A stretch of 64,000 nucleotides of DNA from Candidatus Zixiibacteriota bacterium (GTDB lineage: Bacteria > Zixibacteria > MSB-5A5 > GN15 > FEB-12). The notes beneath the pieces are model-generated. The model made no database searches, was not told where the DNA came from, and worked only from the letters and a program-made list of their open reading frames with translations. How positions within the stretch are numbered: position 1 is the first letter of the stretch; the number at the start of each line of letters is the position of its first letter. Below, piece by piece: positions 41,953-51,179 of the stretch. The position numbers were made by a program, and so were the translations under genes. Location: assembly GCA_040756055.1 (NCBI GenBank), contig JBFLZR010000005.1, positions 280,085-344,084 of the forward strand. The letters are read 5' to 3'.

Positions 41953-44900
41953 TCAGTTCACTAGCCAAAAATCGCGAGGATATATGCGATACAGAACCAC
42001 ATCTTCCCCTTCCACAGCCTTCAAATATTCCTCAAAAGCCTCAAATTGGGATTCCGGACCGATCAGCAGACAACTTGCATCTTGAACCTCGGATAGCTTC
42101 GGCCCCCAACCGGGAAGTATCCTCCCCGTTACTGCCTCAAGACGCGACGCCAGTTTGTCATAGAGCCCCGCGTCCTGGCGCAGGTCAAGTATGCCCTGCC
42201 TGAACGAGCTTACCGCCTCCGGCGTAATTCCATCTGCCAGATCTGCCGCCATGCGCCGACCGCGTACTTCATACCTGTCGGCCGCCCGCCCGGCGCCGAA
42301 CGTTAGCGCAATAGCGTACTCCGAAAGAGACTTATCGTAACCGGCGTTGCGCAACTCATCAACGACAAACTGAACCGTCTGAACCAGACTCGGGCAACGC
42401 TCCGCATAATAACCAATCTCTCCGGTAGTCTCACTGCTACGGATGCCATTCGAGTAGGCCAATCCTGCCGCCCATGTTTTCATAAAGAGCGAATGCGGGC
42501 CGCCTCCCGAATAAAGACGCACCGACAACAAATCGAGCAGTCCCTCCTGATCAGCATTAAAATAATTGACCGCCGGCGCTGAATAGTTGATCAACCCGTT
42601 GCGGGTACTCTCATTTATCAAGCCCACAAAAAGCGGCTGCTCCGTGCCGGTCATCCGCCGGCGAAGCCGCTCGTGGACTACCGGATTGCTGGAGTAAACC
42701 TGCTTAACCGAGGGCTCACGGCTAAACCTGCCGACCAACTGCCCCTGCAGCGGCAACAACGCGGCCTGACTCTTCTCGCTGCCAACCATATACCCCCGCA
42801 CGTTGTCCTGCCTCAATATGGTTGCCATCACTTGCCTGAAGCCTTGAAGAACGTCCGACGGACTCACGAATGCCAACGTCGAAGGAATCATCTCGCAGAG
42901 ATACTTCCAGTCGTCCTTCAAACTGCCATCCGGTATGGTACCGAGACACTGCAGAAGGTCGTCGGCCGCCTCTTTAGCGAACTCCTTGTTCGATTCAGAA
43001 AGACTCTCGTAGACATCGACCACGGCGCTGAATTCCTCTGAGGCTGCCGAAGGAACTTCTCCCGTGACAATACAAGTGGCGATTGCCTTCATACCATCCC
43101 GATCACTTCCGAGTCCAAAGCCCGACATATCCTTCATAAATTGAGCGAACTGCACCGCGCTTTCCTCGTCCTCGGCCTCTCTGAGCATCCACTTCAACTT
43201 GAGCAGCGAGTGCTGCTTGGTAAGAAAACTCTTCGATGACAAAAGCAGCGGGTTAGACTGTCTCCAGTAGGTGTTGATAGGAACTTGAACCCAGAACTCT
43301 TCCCATCCCTTCATCCCGTTGCGGGCATTGGTCAAAGCGATATCGATAGCGTCGCGTATCCTCGGCAGATTCTCCGGCCGCCAGTCCGGATTGTAAAGAA
43401 CTGTCTCGATCCACTTGAGACCCTTCTCCGATTCTTCCAGCACGCTCCCCGAGGCCCTCACGGCAAGCTCCACCCTCTCCGTGGCGTAGTTGACATCGAA
43501 CGATGCGTCCAGACTCAGAATCTCTTTGCGCATCAATTCGGAGGCCTTGTCATATGATACCGGCTGACCATCTATGATAAAGCCCACTTCCGTAAGCATG
43601 GTCGGCAGAGCCGATACATAGACAAGCTCCGCCTCCGGCACCACGGTCATATCAAAGGCCAGCCCAACCTCGGCGCTGGTGATATTGTTGAACGTGGAAA
43701 CGACATTCTCGCCTCCACCAGGAAGCTTTTCCACTCGATACTGAAGCAGCCCGTCCAGCGTCATCGGCGGGTCATCAATAAAGCGAGGCATCTCGACAGT
43801 CGCCGAGGCGCTGTCAATTTCGGCGGTCTTCGCGTCATACTCCGCCACGAACCGATCGATCGCTTCCTTGCGATCCTCAACGCCATAATCGTCTTTGAGC
43901 TTCTCAATAAAGGCCTCTATCCTCTGCTGTCTCTCCGCCTCCATCTGCGGAATCATTTCCGGGTTGGCTTTCGCCGCGACCCCGTAGGGGATGGTCGTAA
44001 GCAACTGCCACTTGTCGATATATTCCTTCCAGAAATTCTTGCCCGATGAAAGCAGTCTCTCGGCCAGAGCCAGATTGTCGGTCAGCGTCAACTGCTTGCG
44101 GAAGCCATCGACCCGGTACAGACTGTGAAGGTGGCCATCCCACCACCACCCGGCGTTGCGAAACCCGAATCGCGGCGGCGAATTGAGGTTCTCGCGAAGC
44201 TGTCGGCGCATGCTCATCACATCACTCGCCGCTCTCGCGTTGAACTCCCTGAGCTCATCGGAACCATCCGCGTAATTCGCAATTGCCTCGATCTCTGCCA
44301 GAACGATCGACCTGACGGAATCAATCATCTTCTCGGTAGCGGCCTCACGTCTGGTATCATCCAGTCCAATATAGATTGGCATCCCCTGGTCGCTGGAAAC
44401 CCAGCCGAACACGCCGCTGGAGCCAAGATCCAAAAGGCGCGTCTGTGAGTCGATGAATCTCTTGTACAGATTCGACGCGTCACCGCTGGCAAGGTTACCG
44501 ACAAACAAATCCAAAAGCAGGGCGTCATCGAGAGTGAATTCCCGCAGCGGCGGCCATGCCAGCATGAGCAGCCCCGGCTCGCTCTCGTTTTGATGCGGAA
44601 AATCGGTTATCGCGATTGACCCCACCGGCGCCATGTCCGGCTTGGGAAACCGCTGCTGAAGACTCGCGGGGTCTTCGCCTGGCTCGGCATCAGGCTCCAC
44701 CCGCGCGAATATCTCACTCGTCCGGGATAGAAACTCCTCCAGCCCAATCTCATCGGGAATCGAAATTATCGTCCCCATATTGTTCAACCGGTAACAATTC
44801 TCGTGGAAGCTCCGCATATCCTCGGCGGTAGCCTCACGCATTGCCGGCGGATAACCGCCCGATGAGTTGGAGAGCGGGTGATTCTCGCCGTAAAGCATCT

Positions 44901-45531
44901 CACCGAGCTTCATATACAAATTCTCACTCGTCCCTTCGAAACCGCTAACCATCTCGGTATATACCGACCCCTTTTCTTCAAGCGCGATAGACCCATCCGA
45001 AGGATTCACACTATAACCGATATTGCAGATTTCACGGCGAAGGTCCTCATCCGTAAAAGTCGGATTGAGCAATCCATCGAGCTTCGCCTCCAGAATCTGG
45101 AAAAACACTTCTTTCCCCGCTATCGTATTGAAGTGATAACCGGTGGTTATTTGCCCCGTGCCGGCGGTGCTGTTGCTCAGCGTCATATCTTCCAGTGCCG
45201 ACACATACAGAGCCTTCGTCCCCTTGCCCAACACCATGTGTTCCATGGCGTGGGGTTCGCCTTTGTCCGATGGCGGCGCACTGTTTATCCAGAAAAATCC
45301 CTGCGGCACCGACTGTATCCGCAGAACATCCAGCACACTTCCGCTGGGAATGTGACGAAACTGCGCGCCGATCGCGACGCCATCTTCGTTCACCCACAAA
45401 TTTGCCACCTCAAACGACGCTATCTGCTGTCCCTCGGTGAGAACGTCAAACTCCCCCTGCGCGACAGCGACAGAAAACAGCAGCAATACCGCCACGACGA
45501 TAGCTGCCCCTTGCCGGATAAGTCTTTTCAT
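41953..45531 (-). CDS. exported M16-family metallopeptidase, presequence-protease-like
   Basis: A 1,192-residue zinc peptidase with a signal peptide (AAIVVAVLLLFSVAVAQG). The inverted zinc motif is HAMEH (His94, Glu97, His98), and the third ligand is probably Glu193 in GSVYTEMVSG, about 100 residues on as in PreP/M16C enzymes. Four M16-type domains would form a closed chamber for peptides. The length is at the upper end for the family (PreP about 1,000). Cytosolic M16C enzymes lack a signal peptide, so this one probably degrades peptides in the periplasm or outside the cell. It is transcribed alone. Confidence 0.88.
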   Translation of the reverse strand: MKRLIRQGAAIVVAVLLLFSVAVAQGEFDVLTEGQQIASFEVANLWVNEDGVAIGAQFRHIPSGSVLDVLRIQSVPQGFFWINSAPPSDKGEPHAMEHMVLGKGTKALYVSALEDMTLSNSTAGTGQITTGYHFNTIAGKEVFFQILEAKLDGLLNPTFTDEDLRREICNIGYSVNPSDGSIALEEKGSVYTEMVSGFEGTSENLYMKLGEMLYGENHPLSNSSGGYPPAMREATAEDMRSFHENCYRLNNMGTIISIPDEIGLEEFLSRTSEIFARVEPDAEPGEDPASLQQRFPKPDMAPVGSIAITDFPHQNESEPGLLMLAWPPLREFTLDDALLLDLFVGNLASGDASNLYKRFIDSQTRLLDLGSSGVFGWVSSDQGMPIYIGLDDTRREAATEKMIDSVRSIVLAEIEAIANYADGSDELREFNARAASDVMSMRRQLRENLNSPPRFGFRNAGWWWDGHLHSLYRVDGFRKQLTLTDNLALAERLLSSGKNFWKEYIDKWQLLTTIPYGVAAKANPEMIPQMEAERQQRIEAFIEKLKDDYGVEDRKEAIDRFVAEYDAKTAEIDSASATVEMPRFIDDPPMTLDGLLQYRVEKLPGGGENVVSTFNNITSAEVGLAFDMTVVPEAELVYVSALPTMLTEVGFIIDGQPVSYDKASELMRKEILSLDASFDVNYATERVELAVRASGSVLEESEKGLKWIETVLYNPDWRPENLPRIRDAIDIALTNARNGMKGWEEFWVQVPINTYWRQSNPLLLSSKSFLTKQHSLLKLKWMLREAEDEESAVQFAQFMKDMSGFGLGSDRDGMKAIATCIVTGEVPSAASEEFSAVVDVYESLSESNKEFAKEAADDLLQCLGTIPDGSLKDDWKYLCEMIPSTLAFVSPSDVLQGFRQVMATILRQDNVRGYMVGSEKSQAALLPLQGQLVGRFSREPSVKQVYSSNPVVHERLRRRMTGTEQPLFVGLINESTRNGLINYSAPAVNYFNADQEGLLDLLSVRLYSGGGPHSLFMKTWAAGLAYSNGIRSSETTGEIGYYAERCPSLVQTVQFVVDELRNAGYDKSLSEYAIALTFGAGRAADRYEVRGRRMAADLADGITPEAVSSFRQGILDLRQDAGLYDKLASRLEAVTGRILPGWGPKLSEVQDASCLLIGPESQFEAFEEYLKAVEGEDVVLYRIYPRDFWLVN

Positions 45532-45624
45532 GCTTTTCCTCGAATATGAGAGTCAATATAGATATGAATTTGCGACATATACCCTGACTACCGGGTGTGT
45601 AACACTAAAGTTTCACGGAAGCTA

Positions 45625-45660
45625 CAAAAAAACCCCCACCGCGTCAAGCACGATAGGGGT
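45625..45660 (-). terminator. intrinsic terminator after rpiB
   Basis: On the minus strand ACCCC (45656-45660) pairs with GGGGT before a run of seven T residues (near 45625-45631); inner pairs are imperfect. It ends the ilvE-rpiB transcript about 20 bases past the rpiB stop. Confidence 0.7.
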
Positions 45661-45679
45661 AGTCGCTTTTCTGAAAATA

Positions 45680-46120
45680 TTACTCTTTCTCCAAGTCCAT
45701 GATTTTCTCCAGCCGCCGCAGGTGCCGGCCCCCCTCAAAATCCGTCGTCACGAACTGCTTCACGATCTCCTCAAGGTCCGCCTCAGGCGTATACTTTTGA
45801 GAAAGAGTCAAGACGTTGGCGTTGTTGTGAAGACGCGTCAAATGCGCCATCTCCGGGTTCACAGCCAGTCCGGCGCGGATACCCTTGACCTTGTTGGCGG
45901 CCATGTTCATACCGTTGCCGGTCCAGCACACCGTCATGCCGTAATCAACCTCGCCATCCGCCACAGCATGCGCCACCTTCAGGCCGAAATCCGGATAGTC
46001 AACCGACTCCTTCGAATTGGTCCCAAAATCAACAACCTCGTGACCCATCTTCGTCAGAATCGCCTTGACCTTCTCTTTCCACTCGAACCCGGCATGATCA
46101 CATCCTATTGCTATCCTCAC
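45680..46120 (-). CDS. rpiB: RpiB, ribose-5-phosphate isomerase B
   Basis: This enzyme interconverts ribose 5-phosphate and ribulose 5-phosphate. The 146-residue protein starts MRIAIGCDHAGFEWKEKV, has the catalytic Cys65 in MTVCWTGNGMNMAANKVKG, and RLHNNANVLTLSQ. The active-site loop is usually CGTGIGM; here it is CWTGNGM, a change that could alter the substrate (the fold also contains allose-6-phosphate and galactose-6-phosphate isomerases). It overlaps ilvE by 4 bases. Confidence 0.92.
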   Translation of the reverse strand: MRIAIGCDHAGFEWKEKVKAILTKMGHEVVDFGTNSKESVDYPDFGLKVAHAVADGEVDYGMTVCWTGNGMNMAANKVKGIRAGLAVNPEMAHLTRLHNNANVLTLSQKYTPEADLEEIVKQFVTTDFEGGRHLRRLEKIMDLEKE

Positions 46121-47058
46121 GATACCGCCACTCCCTTGTATTCAGGAACGTAAGTCAACCAGCCGAACCTGTCTTTCGCGCGTCCCTCAATAATGTCAAA
46201 AAACGCTTTCTGCAGCGCTTCGGTGATAGGACCGCGTTTGCCTGAACCGATCTGTATATTATCCACTTTCGAAATAGGTGTAATCTCGGCCGCTGAACCG
46301 GTGAAGAACACCTCATCCGACAGGTACACCGCTTCACGCGGCACATTCTGCTCGATAACCTTGATTCCCATTTCTTCCGCCAAACGAATCACCGAACTGC
46401 GGGTGATACCGGGAAGAATCGATGCCGCGAAGGTGGGCGTAATCAACGCTCCCTTGCGAACGAGGAAAATATTCTCCGCGGAACCTTCGGAGACATTGCC
46501 GTTGACATCGAGGGCGATACCTTCGACATACCCGTGCGATGCCGCCTCCATCTTGATAAGTCCGCTGTTGAGATAATTGCCGCCCGCTTTGGCCATAGCC
46601 GGCATAGTGTTCGGGGCAATTCGATTCCACGACGAGAAACAGACCGAAACGCCGTTCTCCATCGCGTCTTCACCCAGGTACTTGCCCCACGCCCAGGTGC
46701 CTATCGCGAATTCGACGGGACACGGTGTCGGATCCACCCCGAGCACTTTGTAACCGCGGTAAACCACCGGCCGAACATAACAGGCCCCAAGCTTATTGGC
46801 GCCAATCAAATTAAGGATAGCCTCGTTTATCTCCTCGTCCGTATACGGTATCCGCATCCGGTAAATCTTGGCGGAATCGCGAAGTCTTTGAGTATGATCA
46901 TTCAGCCTGAAACAGGCCGGGCCTTTCGGAGTCTTGTAGCAGCGCATACCCTCGAAAACCGAAGTACCATAATGCACCACATGCGATAAGACGTGAATTT
47001 TGGCGTCATCCCATTTAACCAGCTTTCCATTCATCCAGATATATTCAACGGGAGTCAT
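46117..47058 (-). CDS. ilvE: IlvE, branched-chain amino acid aminotransferase
   Basis: A class-IV PLP aminotransferase acting on leucine, isoleucine and valine. It has YGTSVFEGMRCYKTPKGPAC, PLP Lys157 in MAKAGGNYLNSGLIKME, and VEGIALDVNGNVSEGSAEN with IFLVRKG. The C-terminus has DEVFFTGSAAEITPISKVDN. 313 residues, normal length. Leucine transamination would produce the substrate for the branched-chain acyl-CoA genes further right, though that link is inferred. Confidence 0.94.
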   Translation of the reverse strand: MTPVEYIWMNGKLVKWDDAKIHVLSHVVHYGTSVFEGMRCYKTPKGPACFRLNDHTQRLRDSAKIYRMRIPYTDEEINEAILNLIGANKLGACYVRPVVYRGYKVLGVDPTPCPVEFAIGTWAWGKYLGEDAMENGVSVCFSSWNRIAPNTMPAMAKAGGNYLNSGLIKMEAASHGYVEGIALDVNGNVSEGSAENIFLVRKGALITPTFAASILPGITRSSVIRLAEEMGIKVIEQNVPREAVYLSDEVFFTGSAAEITPISKVDNIQIGSGKRGPITEALQKAFFDIIEGRAKDRFGWLTYVPEYKGVAVS

Positions 47059-47240
47059 TGTGGCTTTAACCTCCTGTCAGTTATGAGATATTGTGCGATT
47101 TCAGTAACAACATGATAACCGAAACGAGCCTGGAATTCAACGAAAATAACAAAAAAGCCCCGGAGAGTCCTCTAAAAGCAGAATATCCGGCAAATCCTCC
47201 CCTTACCAACTCTTGACTGGAAATCAGCCCTGAATAGCGA

Positions 47241-47813
47241 TTAGCTCTTTCGGCCCGTGAATTTCCACACCGATGGCAAAATAACCGATGCCAGAGCGAG
47301 CTTCACAACCGCCCCCGGCACAAACGGGTACAACCCCATTTCCAGTACCGCCCCTGATGGAACCAGCCGGGATAACCACGCCAGACCACACACGAAAATC
47401 ACCACCGTGCCAGCCGTCATCGCTCCCACCGAACGCAGATAACTACGGTCCCAGCCCCTGTCGGCCAGGTACCCCACTACAAAGGCCGCAACAGGGAAGC
47501 CAAGAAGATATCCACCGGTCGGACCAACGAATTTGACAAATCCGGCGGTGCCCCCGGCAAAGACCGGCAGACCCATCGCTCCCTCAACCAGATAGGCCAT
47601 CACGACCGCGGTCCCTCGCACTCGCCCCAGAGCCATTCCAATCAAAAGCACACCAAACGTCTGACCCGTAATCGGCACCGGTGAAAACGGCAGATTTATC
47701 GCCATATAAGAGGTCAACACCAAAAGTGCGTTGAATGCCAGTAAGAGCGGAAGTTCGGCCAAGAGACTCGATGGCCGTATGAAACTGTAAACTGTCGCGG
47801 TCCGTACTTTCAT
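47241..47813 (-). CDS. bioY: BioY, biotin transporter S-component
   Basis: A 190-residue membrane protein with six helices. BioY motifs are FSPVPITGQTFGVLLIGMAL, GAMGLPVFAGGTAGFVKFVG and PTGGYLLGFPVAAFVVGYLA, followed by GLYPFVPGAVVKLALA. BioY binds biotin and works alone or with an ECF energy module (not in the window). The biotin-dependent carboxylase genes at 54764-59220 would use the vitamin. No BirA operator was recognised upstream. Confidence 0.93.
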   Translation of the reverse strand: MKVRTATVYSFIRPSSLLAELPLLLAFNALLVLTSYMAINLPFSPVPITGQTFGVLLIGMALGRVRGTAVVMAYLVEGAMGLPVFAGGTAGFVKFVGPTGGYLLGFPVAAFVVGYLADRGWDRSYLRSVGAMTAGTVVIFVCGLAWLSRLVPSGAVLEMGLYPFVPGAVVKLALASVILPSVWKFTGRKS

Positions 47814-47907
47814 GTGGTTCTCCTTTTAGTAATCTACGTGTCAATCCCCGAATTTAGAAGCAGCCGTTTTCAAAGGCAAGCTCGAAATCACTCGCCTGTC
47901 GCACCCC

Positions 47908-47943
47908 AAAAAGCGACGGGGACAGGTGATCAATCTGTCCCCG
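47908..47943 (-). terminator. intrinsic terminator of the thiolase/acyl-CoA dehydrogenase operon
   Basis: Perfect 9-bp arms CGGGGACAG (47917-47925) and CTGTCCCCG (47935-47943), with a run of T residues on the minus strand (47909-47912 region). It lies about 47 bases after the last dehydrogenase gene. Confidence 0.8.
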
Positions 47944-47989
47944 CTGAGGATATAGCTTATGGAACTGTTAAGCCTATCCGAAAAGGAAT

Positions 47990-49129
47990 CTATTTAAGCT
48001 CTTTAAGCATCTCCCTTGCAATCACAAGACGCTGAATTTCAGATGTACCTTCGCCAATCTCGCACAGTTTCACGTCGCGCCAGATACGTTCCGCCGGATG
48101 AGGACCGGTCAGGTAACCGATACCACCGAGAATATCCAGAGCGCGCTCGGCCGTGCGACGCCCCACCTCAGAGGCGTAAAGCTTGCAGATTGCCGAGTAC
48201 TTCGTAAACTTCTCCCCCGAATCCTTGCGCCGGGCACAATCATAAATCAACAGCCGGGCCGCCTCGACCTCCATAGCCATATCGGCGAGTTTATGCTGAA
48301 TAGCCTGATTGTAAGCGATCGGCTTGCCGAACTGCTTACGATCCGCCGAGTACTTCAACGCGCAGTCAAGCGCCCCCTGGGCCAACCCGAGAGCCATGGC
48401 GCCGATAGAAATACGCCCGCCGTCAAGAGTAATCAACATCTGCTTGAACCCCTCACCCTCGTTTCCGAGAAGATTATCATTTGGCACTTTCATGTCATCA
48501 AAATGGAGAAAAGCCGTATCACTGCCGCGCAGCCCCAACTTGTTCTCCTTCTTGCCGACATCGTAGCCTTTCCAGTCTTTCTCGAAAATAAAGGATGTGA
48601 TCTGCTTGTCTTCGGGGTTATCCGAAGTCCTCGCCACGGCGATTGTCGCAAAAGCCACCGTCGCCGATGTAATCCAGCACTTGCTGCCATTGACAACCCA
48701 GTGATCACCATTGCGGCGCGCCATGGTTCGCGTACCGCCGGCATCCGAACCCGCGTCCGGCTCACTCAGTCCAAAAGCTATAAGTTCGCCTTTGGCCGCC
48801 CGCGGAAGATACCTCTGACGTTGCTCCTCCGTGCCGAAATAAAGTATCGGAAACGTCCCCAGCGAATTGTGAGCCGCGACCATAATTCCGGTCGAACCGC
48901 ACACCCGCGAGAGTTCCTCAACCGCTATCGAATACGAAATCGTGTCAACCGGCATCCCGCCGTATTTCTCGGGAACCAGCGCACTGAACAGACCCATCTG
49001 CGCCATCGGCCCGATATGCTCATGGGGAAACCGCTGCTCCTCATCGAGTGTCTGCGCCAGCGGCTCTATCTGCTTTAAGGCAAAGGCTCTTATCTTCTCT
49101 CTGTATTCGTGATGTTTTTTCTCAAGCAA
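47990..49129 (-). CDS. acyl-CoA dehydrogenase (short-chain type)
   Basis: An FAD enzyme forming the 2,3-double bond in acyl-CoAs. Motifs: GVFGLSEPDAGSDAGGT-like IAFGLSEPDAGSDAG, NGSKCWITSATVA, RISIGAMALGLAQGALDCAL, FGKPIAYNQAIQHKLADMAM and LGGIGYLTGPHPAERIWRD. The catalytic base is the Glu of IGEGTSEIQRLV at the C-terminus, as in butyryl-CoA dehydrogenases; isovaleryl-CoA dehydrogenases have this Glu elsewhere. 379 residues, standard. Last gene of the operon, 3 bases after a paralogue. Confidence 0.93.
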   Translation of the reverse strand: MLEKKHHEYREKIRAFALKQIEPLAQTLDEEQRFPHEHIGPMAQMGLFSALVPEKYGGMPVDTISYSIAVEELSRVCGSTGIMVAAHNSLGTFPILYFGTEEQRQRYLPRAAKGELIAFGLSEPDAGSDAGGTRTMARRNGDHWVVNGSKCWITSATVAFATIAVARTSDNPEDKQITSFIFEKDWKGYDVGKKENKLGLRGSDTAFLHFDDMKVPNDNLLGNEGEGFKQMLITLDGGRISIGAMALGLAQGALDCALKYSADRKQFGKPIAYNQAIQHKLADMAMEVEAARLLIYDCARRKDSGEKFTKYSAICKLYASEVGRRTAERALDILGGIGYLTGPHPAERIWRDVKLCEIGEGTSEIQRLVIAREMLKELK

Positions 49130-49132
49130 AAC

Positions 49133-50275
49133 TTACTCCTTCAGTAAGTCCTTGGAGATTACCATACGCTGCGCTTCCGAGGTACCCTCGTACAACTCGG
49201 TGACGCGAGCATCGCGGAAATACCGCTCAACGGGATACTCCTTGATATATCCGTAACCGCCGTGAATCTGCACCGCCTCGTTACATACGAAATTGGCCGT
49301 CTGAGTGGCGAACAATTTTGACATCGAGGCCTCGCGATGACATGCCTCCCCGGCGTCTTTCAACTGCGCGGCCCGGTAACCCAGAAGTCTCGCGGCATCG
49401 ATACGCATGGCCATATCGGCCAGCTTGAACTGAATGGCCTGAAAATTGCATATCTCCTGTCCGAACTGCTTGCGCTCTTTGGAGTACTTCAACGCTTCGT
49501 TAAAAGCCGCCTGCGCTATACCGATAGCCTGGAACGAGACACCGATACGGCCCGAATTGAGAATTGTGACCGCCTGACGGAACCCTTTACCGAGCTCACC
49601 GCAAAGATTCTCTTTCGGCACTTTCACATCACTGAAACTGATTTCGCGGGTATCGGATGCTTTTATGCCGCACTTCTTCTCCGGAGCGCCAAGCATGATA
49701 CCCTCGCTGTCCTTATCGACGATGAAACAGCTTATGCCGCGATGACCGGCCGATGGATCAGTTTTGGCGAAGACTATCAGCACGCTGGCGAACCCGGCAT
49801 TGGTCACGAAAGTCTTGGTTCCATTCACAAGATAATGATCGCCCTTGTCCACCGCCGTGGTCGATAGCGACGCCACATCGGTCCCGGCATTCGGCTCGGT
49901 TACACAATAAGCGCCGATCTTCTCCCCGGCGGCCATCGCCGGAAGATACTTCTGCTTCAGTTCATCCGAACCGAACAGCTTGATAATTTCGCAGGTGAGA
50001 GAATTGTGCACCGACAGCATGATGCCGAACCCGGCGCATGCCGCGCACAACTCTTCGAGCACGCCCATAAACGCGGTAGCGCTCAGCCCAAGACCACCAT
50101 ACTCCTCGGGAACCGTGAACCCGAAATAGCCGAGTTCCGCGCACTCCTTGATGAGCTCTTCTGGGGTTATACCTTCTTCATCGAATTCCATCGCCCGCGG
50201 ATACAAACGCTTCTCGGCGAAATCCCGCGCCATCTGCTTCAGTTCCAGTTCCTCTTCGGACAGGTGAAAATCCAT
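49133..50275 (-). CDS. acyl-CoA dehydrogenase (short-chain type), second copy
   Basis: A paralogue of the adjacent enzyme: IGAYCVTEPNAGTDVASLST, NGTKTFVTNAGFASVLIVFA, RIGVSFQAIGIAQAAFNEAL and IHGGYGYIKEYPVERYFRDA, with the catalytic Glu in LYEGTSEAQRMV. Two tandem dehydrogenases downstream of thiolase and 3-hydroxyacyl-CoA dehydrogenase suggest beta-oxidation of different chain lengths or, in reverse, butyryl-CoA formation. No electron-transfer flavoprotein genes are nearby. Confidence 0.93.
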   Translation of the reverse strand: MDFHLSEEELELKQMARDFAEKRLYPRAMEFDEEGITPEELIKECAELGYFGFTVPEEYGGLGLSATAFMGVLEELCAACAGFGIMLSVHNSLTCEIIKLFGSDELKQKYLPAMAAGEKIGAYCVTEPNAGTDVASLSTTAVDKGDHYLVNGTKTFVTNAGFASVLIVFAKTDPSAGHRGISCFIVDKDSEGIMLGAPEKKCGIKASDTREISFSDVKVPKENLCGELGKGFRQAVTILNSGRIGVSFQAIGIAQAAFNEALKYSKERKQFGQEICNFQAIQFKLADMAMRIDAARLLGYRAAQLKDAGEACHREASMSKLFATQTANFVCNEAVQIHGGYGYIKEYPVERYFRDARVTELYEGTSEAQRMVISKDLLKE

Positions 50276-50286
50276 AGGCCTCTCCT

Positions 50287-51150
50287 TTATTGGTTGTATG
50301 CGTAAAAGCCGCGTCCTGTCTTACGCCCGAGATAACCGGCCTGCACCATCTTTTTCAGAAGCGGGCACGGACGATATTTGGGATCGCCCAGTCCATCGTG
50401 CATCACTTCCAAAATCGCCTGGCAAACATCCAGACCGATAAAGTCGGCCAGCCACAGCGGTCCCATCGGATGCGAAGCCCCCAGCTTCATCACCTCGTCG
50501 ATCGCTTCCACCGTAGCCACGCCCTCCATGAGCGCAAAAATCGCCTCATTGATCATCGGCATCAAAATACGATTGGCGATAAAACCCGGATAATCATTGA
50601 CCTCAACCGGCGTCTTGCCAAGCTTCTCGGACAACTGCTTGGCCAGACCCGTGGTCGCATCCGAAGTCGCTATACCGCGAATCAATTCCACCAGCTTCAT
50701 CATCGGCACCGGATTCATGAAATGCATGCCGATAAACTTATCAGCACGACGTGTGGCCGAAGCCAGCTTCGTGATCGGCAACGATGACGTATTCGAGGCG
50801 AAAATCGTATCTACGGCACAAATTTCCTCTAATTTGCGGAAAATGTCAAGCTTGAGATTGAGATCTTCATTGACCGCTTCGATCACCAGTTGCGAGCTCT
50901 TGGCCGCGTGAAGGTCGGTGGTGGTCTTGATCAGAGCCATCGCCTGCACCTTCTGCTCCTCGGTCACCTTCTCCTTCTTGATAAAGCGATCGATACTCTT
51001 GGAAATATTCTGTACCGCCCTGTCAAGATAGTCCTGCTTAACATCGACCAGGTTAACCGTATACCCATGCAGTGCGAAAACCTGGGCAATACCATTGCCC
51101 ATCGTCCCGCTGCCAATCACAGTTACCTGTTTAATATCCTGTACTGTCAT
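50287..51150 (-). CDS. 3-hydroxybutyryl-CoA (3-hydroxyacyl-CoA) dehydrogenase
   Basis: An NAD(P)-dependent Rossmann enzyme oxidising 3-hydroxyacyl-CoA. The dinucleotide motif is [20 protein letters not shown]. The catalytic part has [20 protein letters not shown] and [20 protein letters not shown], and the C-terminal domain [20 protein letters not shown]. The size (287 residues) is that of single-domain butyrate-type enzymes. I start at ATG 51150; a GTG at 51186 overlapping thiolase has no support. In-operon between thiolase and the dehydrogenases. Confidence 0.94.
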   Translation of the reverse strand: MTVQDIKQVTVIGSGTMGNGIAQVFALHGYTVNLVDVKQDYLDRAVQNISKSIDRFIKKEKVTEEQKVQAMALIKTTTDLHAAKSSQLVIEAVNEDLNLKLDIFRKLEEICAVDTIFASNTSSLPITKLASATRRADKFIGMHFMNPVPMMKLVELIRGIATSDATTGLAKQLSEKLGKTPVEVNDYPGFIANRILMPMINEAIFALMEGVATVEAIDEVMKLGASHPMGPLWLADFIGLDVCQAILEVMHDGLGDPKYRPCPLLKKMVQAGYLGRKTGRGFYAYNQ

Positions 51151-51179
51151 AATCTGTATACTCCCGGACTGATAACCAG

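Noticed and set aside
47059..47240. intrinsic terminator after bioY (T-run near 47150)
   Set aside because: A T-run exists on the minus strand, but the hairpin before it is too short and imperfect to support a terminator call.
47990..49129. isovaleryl-CoA dehydrogenase assignment
   Set aside because: The catalytic Glu is in the butyryl-type EGTSE position, which isovaleryl-CoA dehydrogenases do not use.
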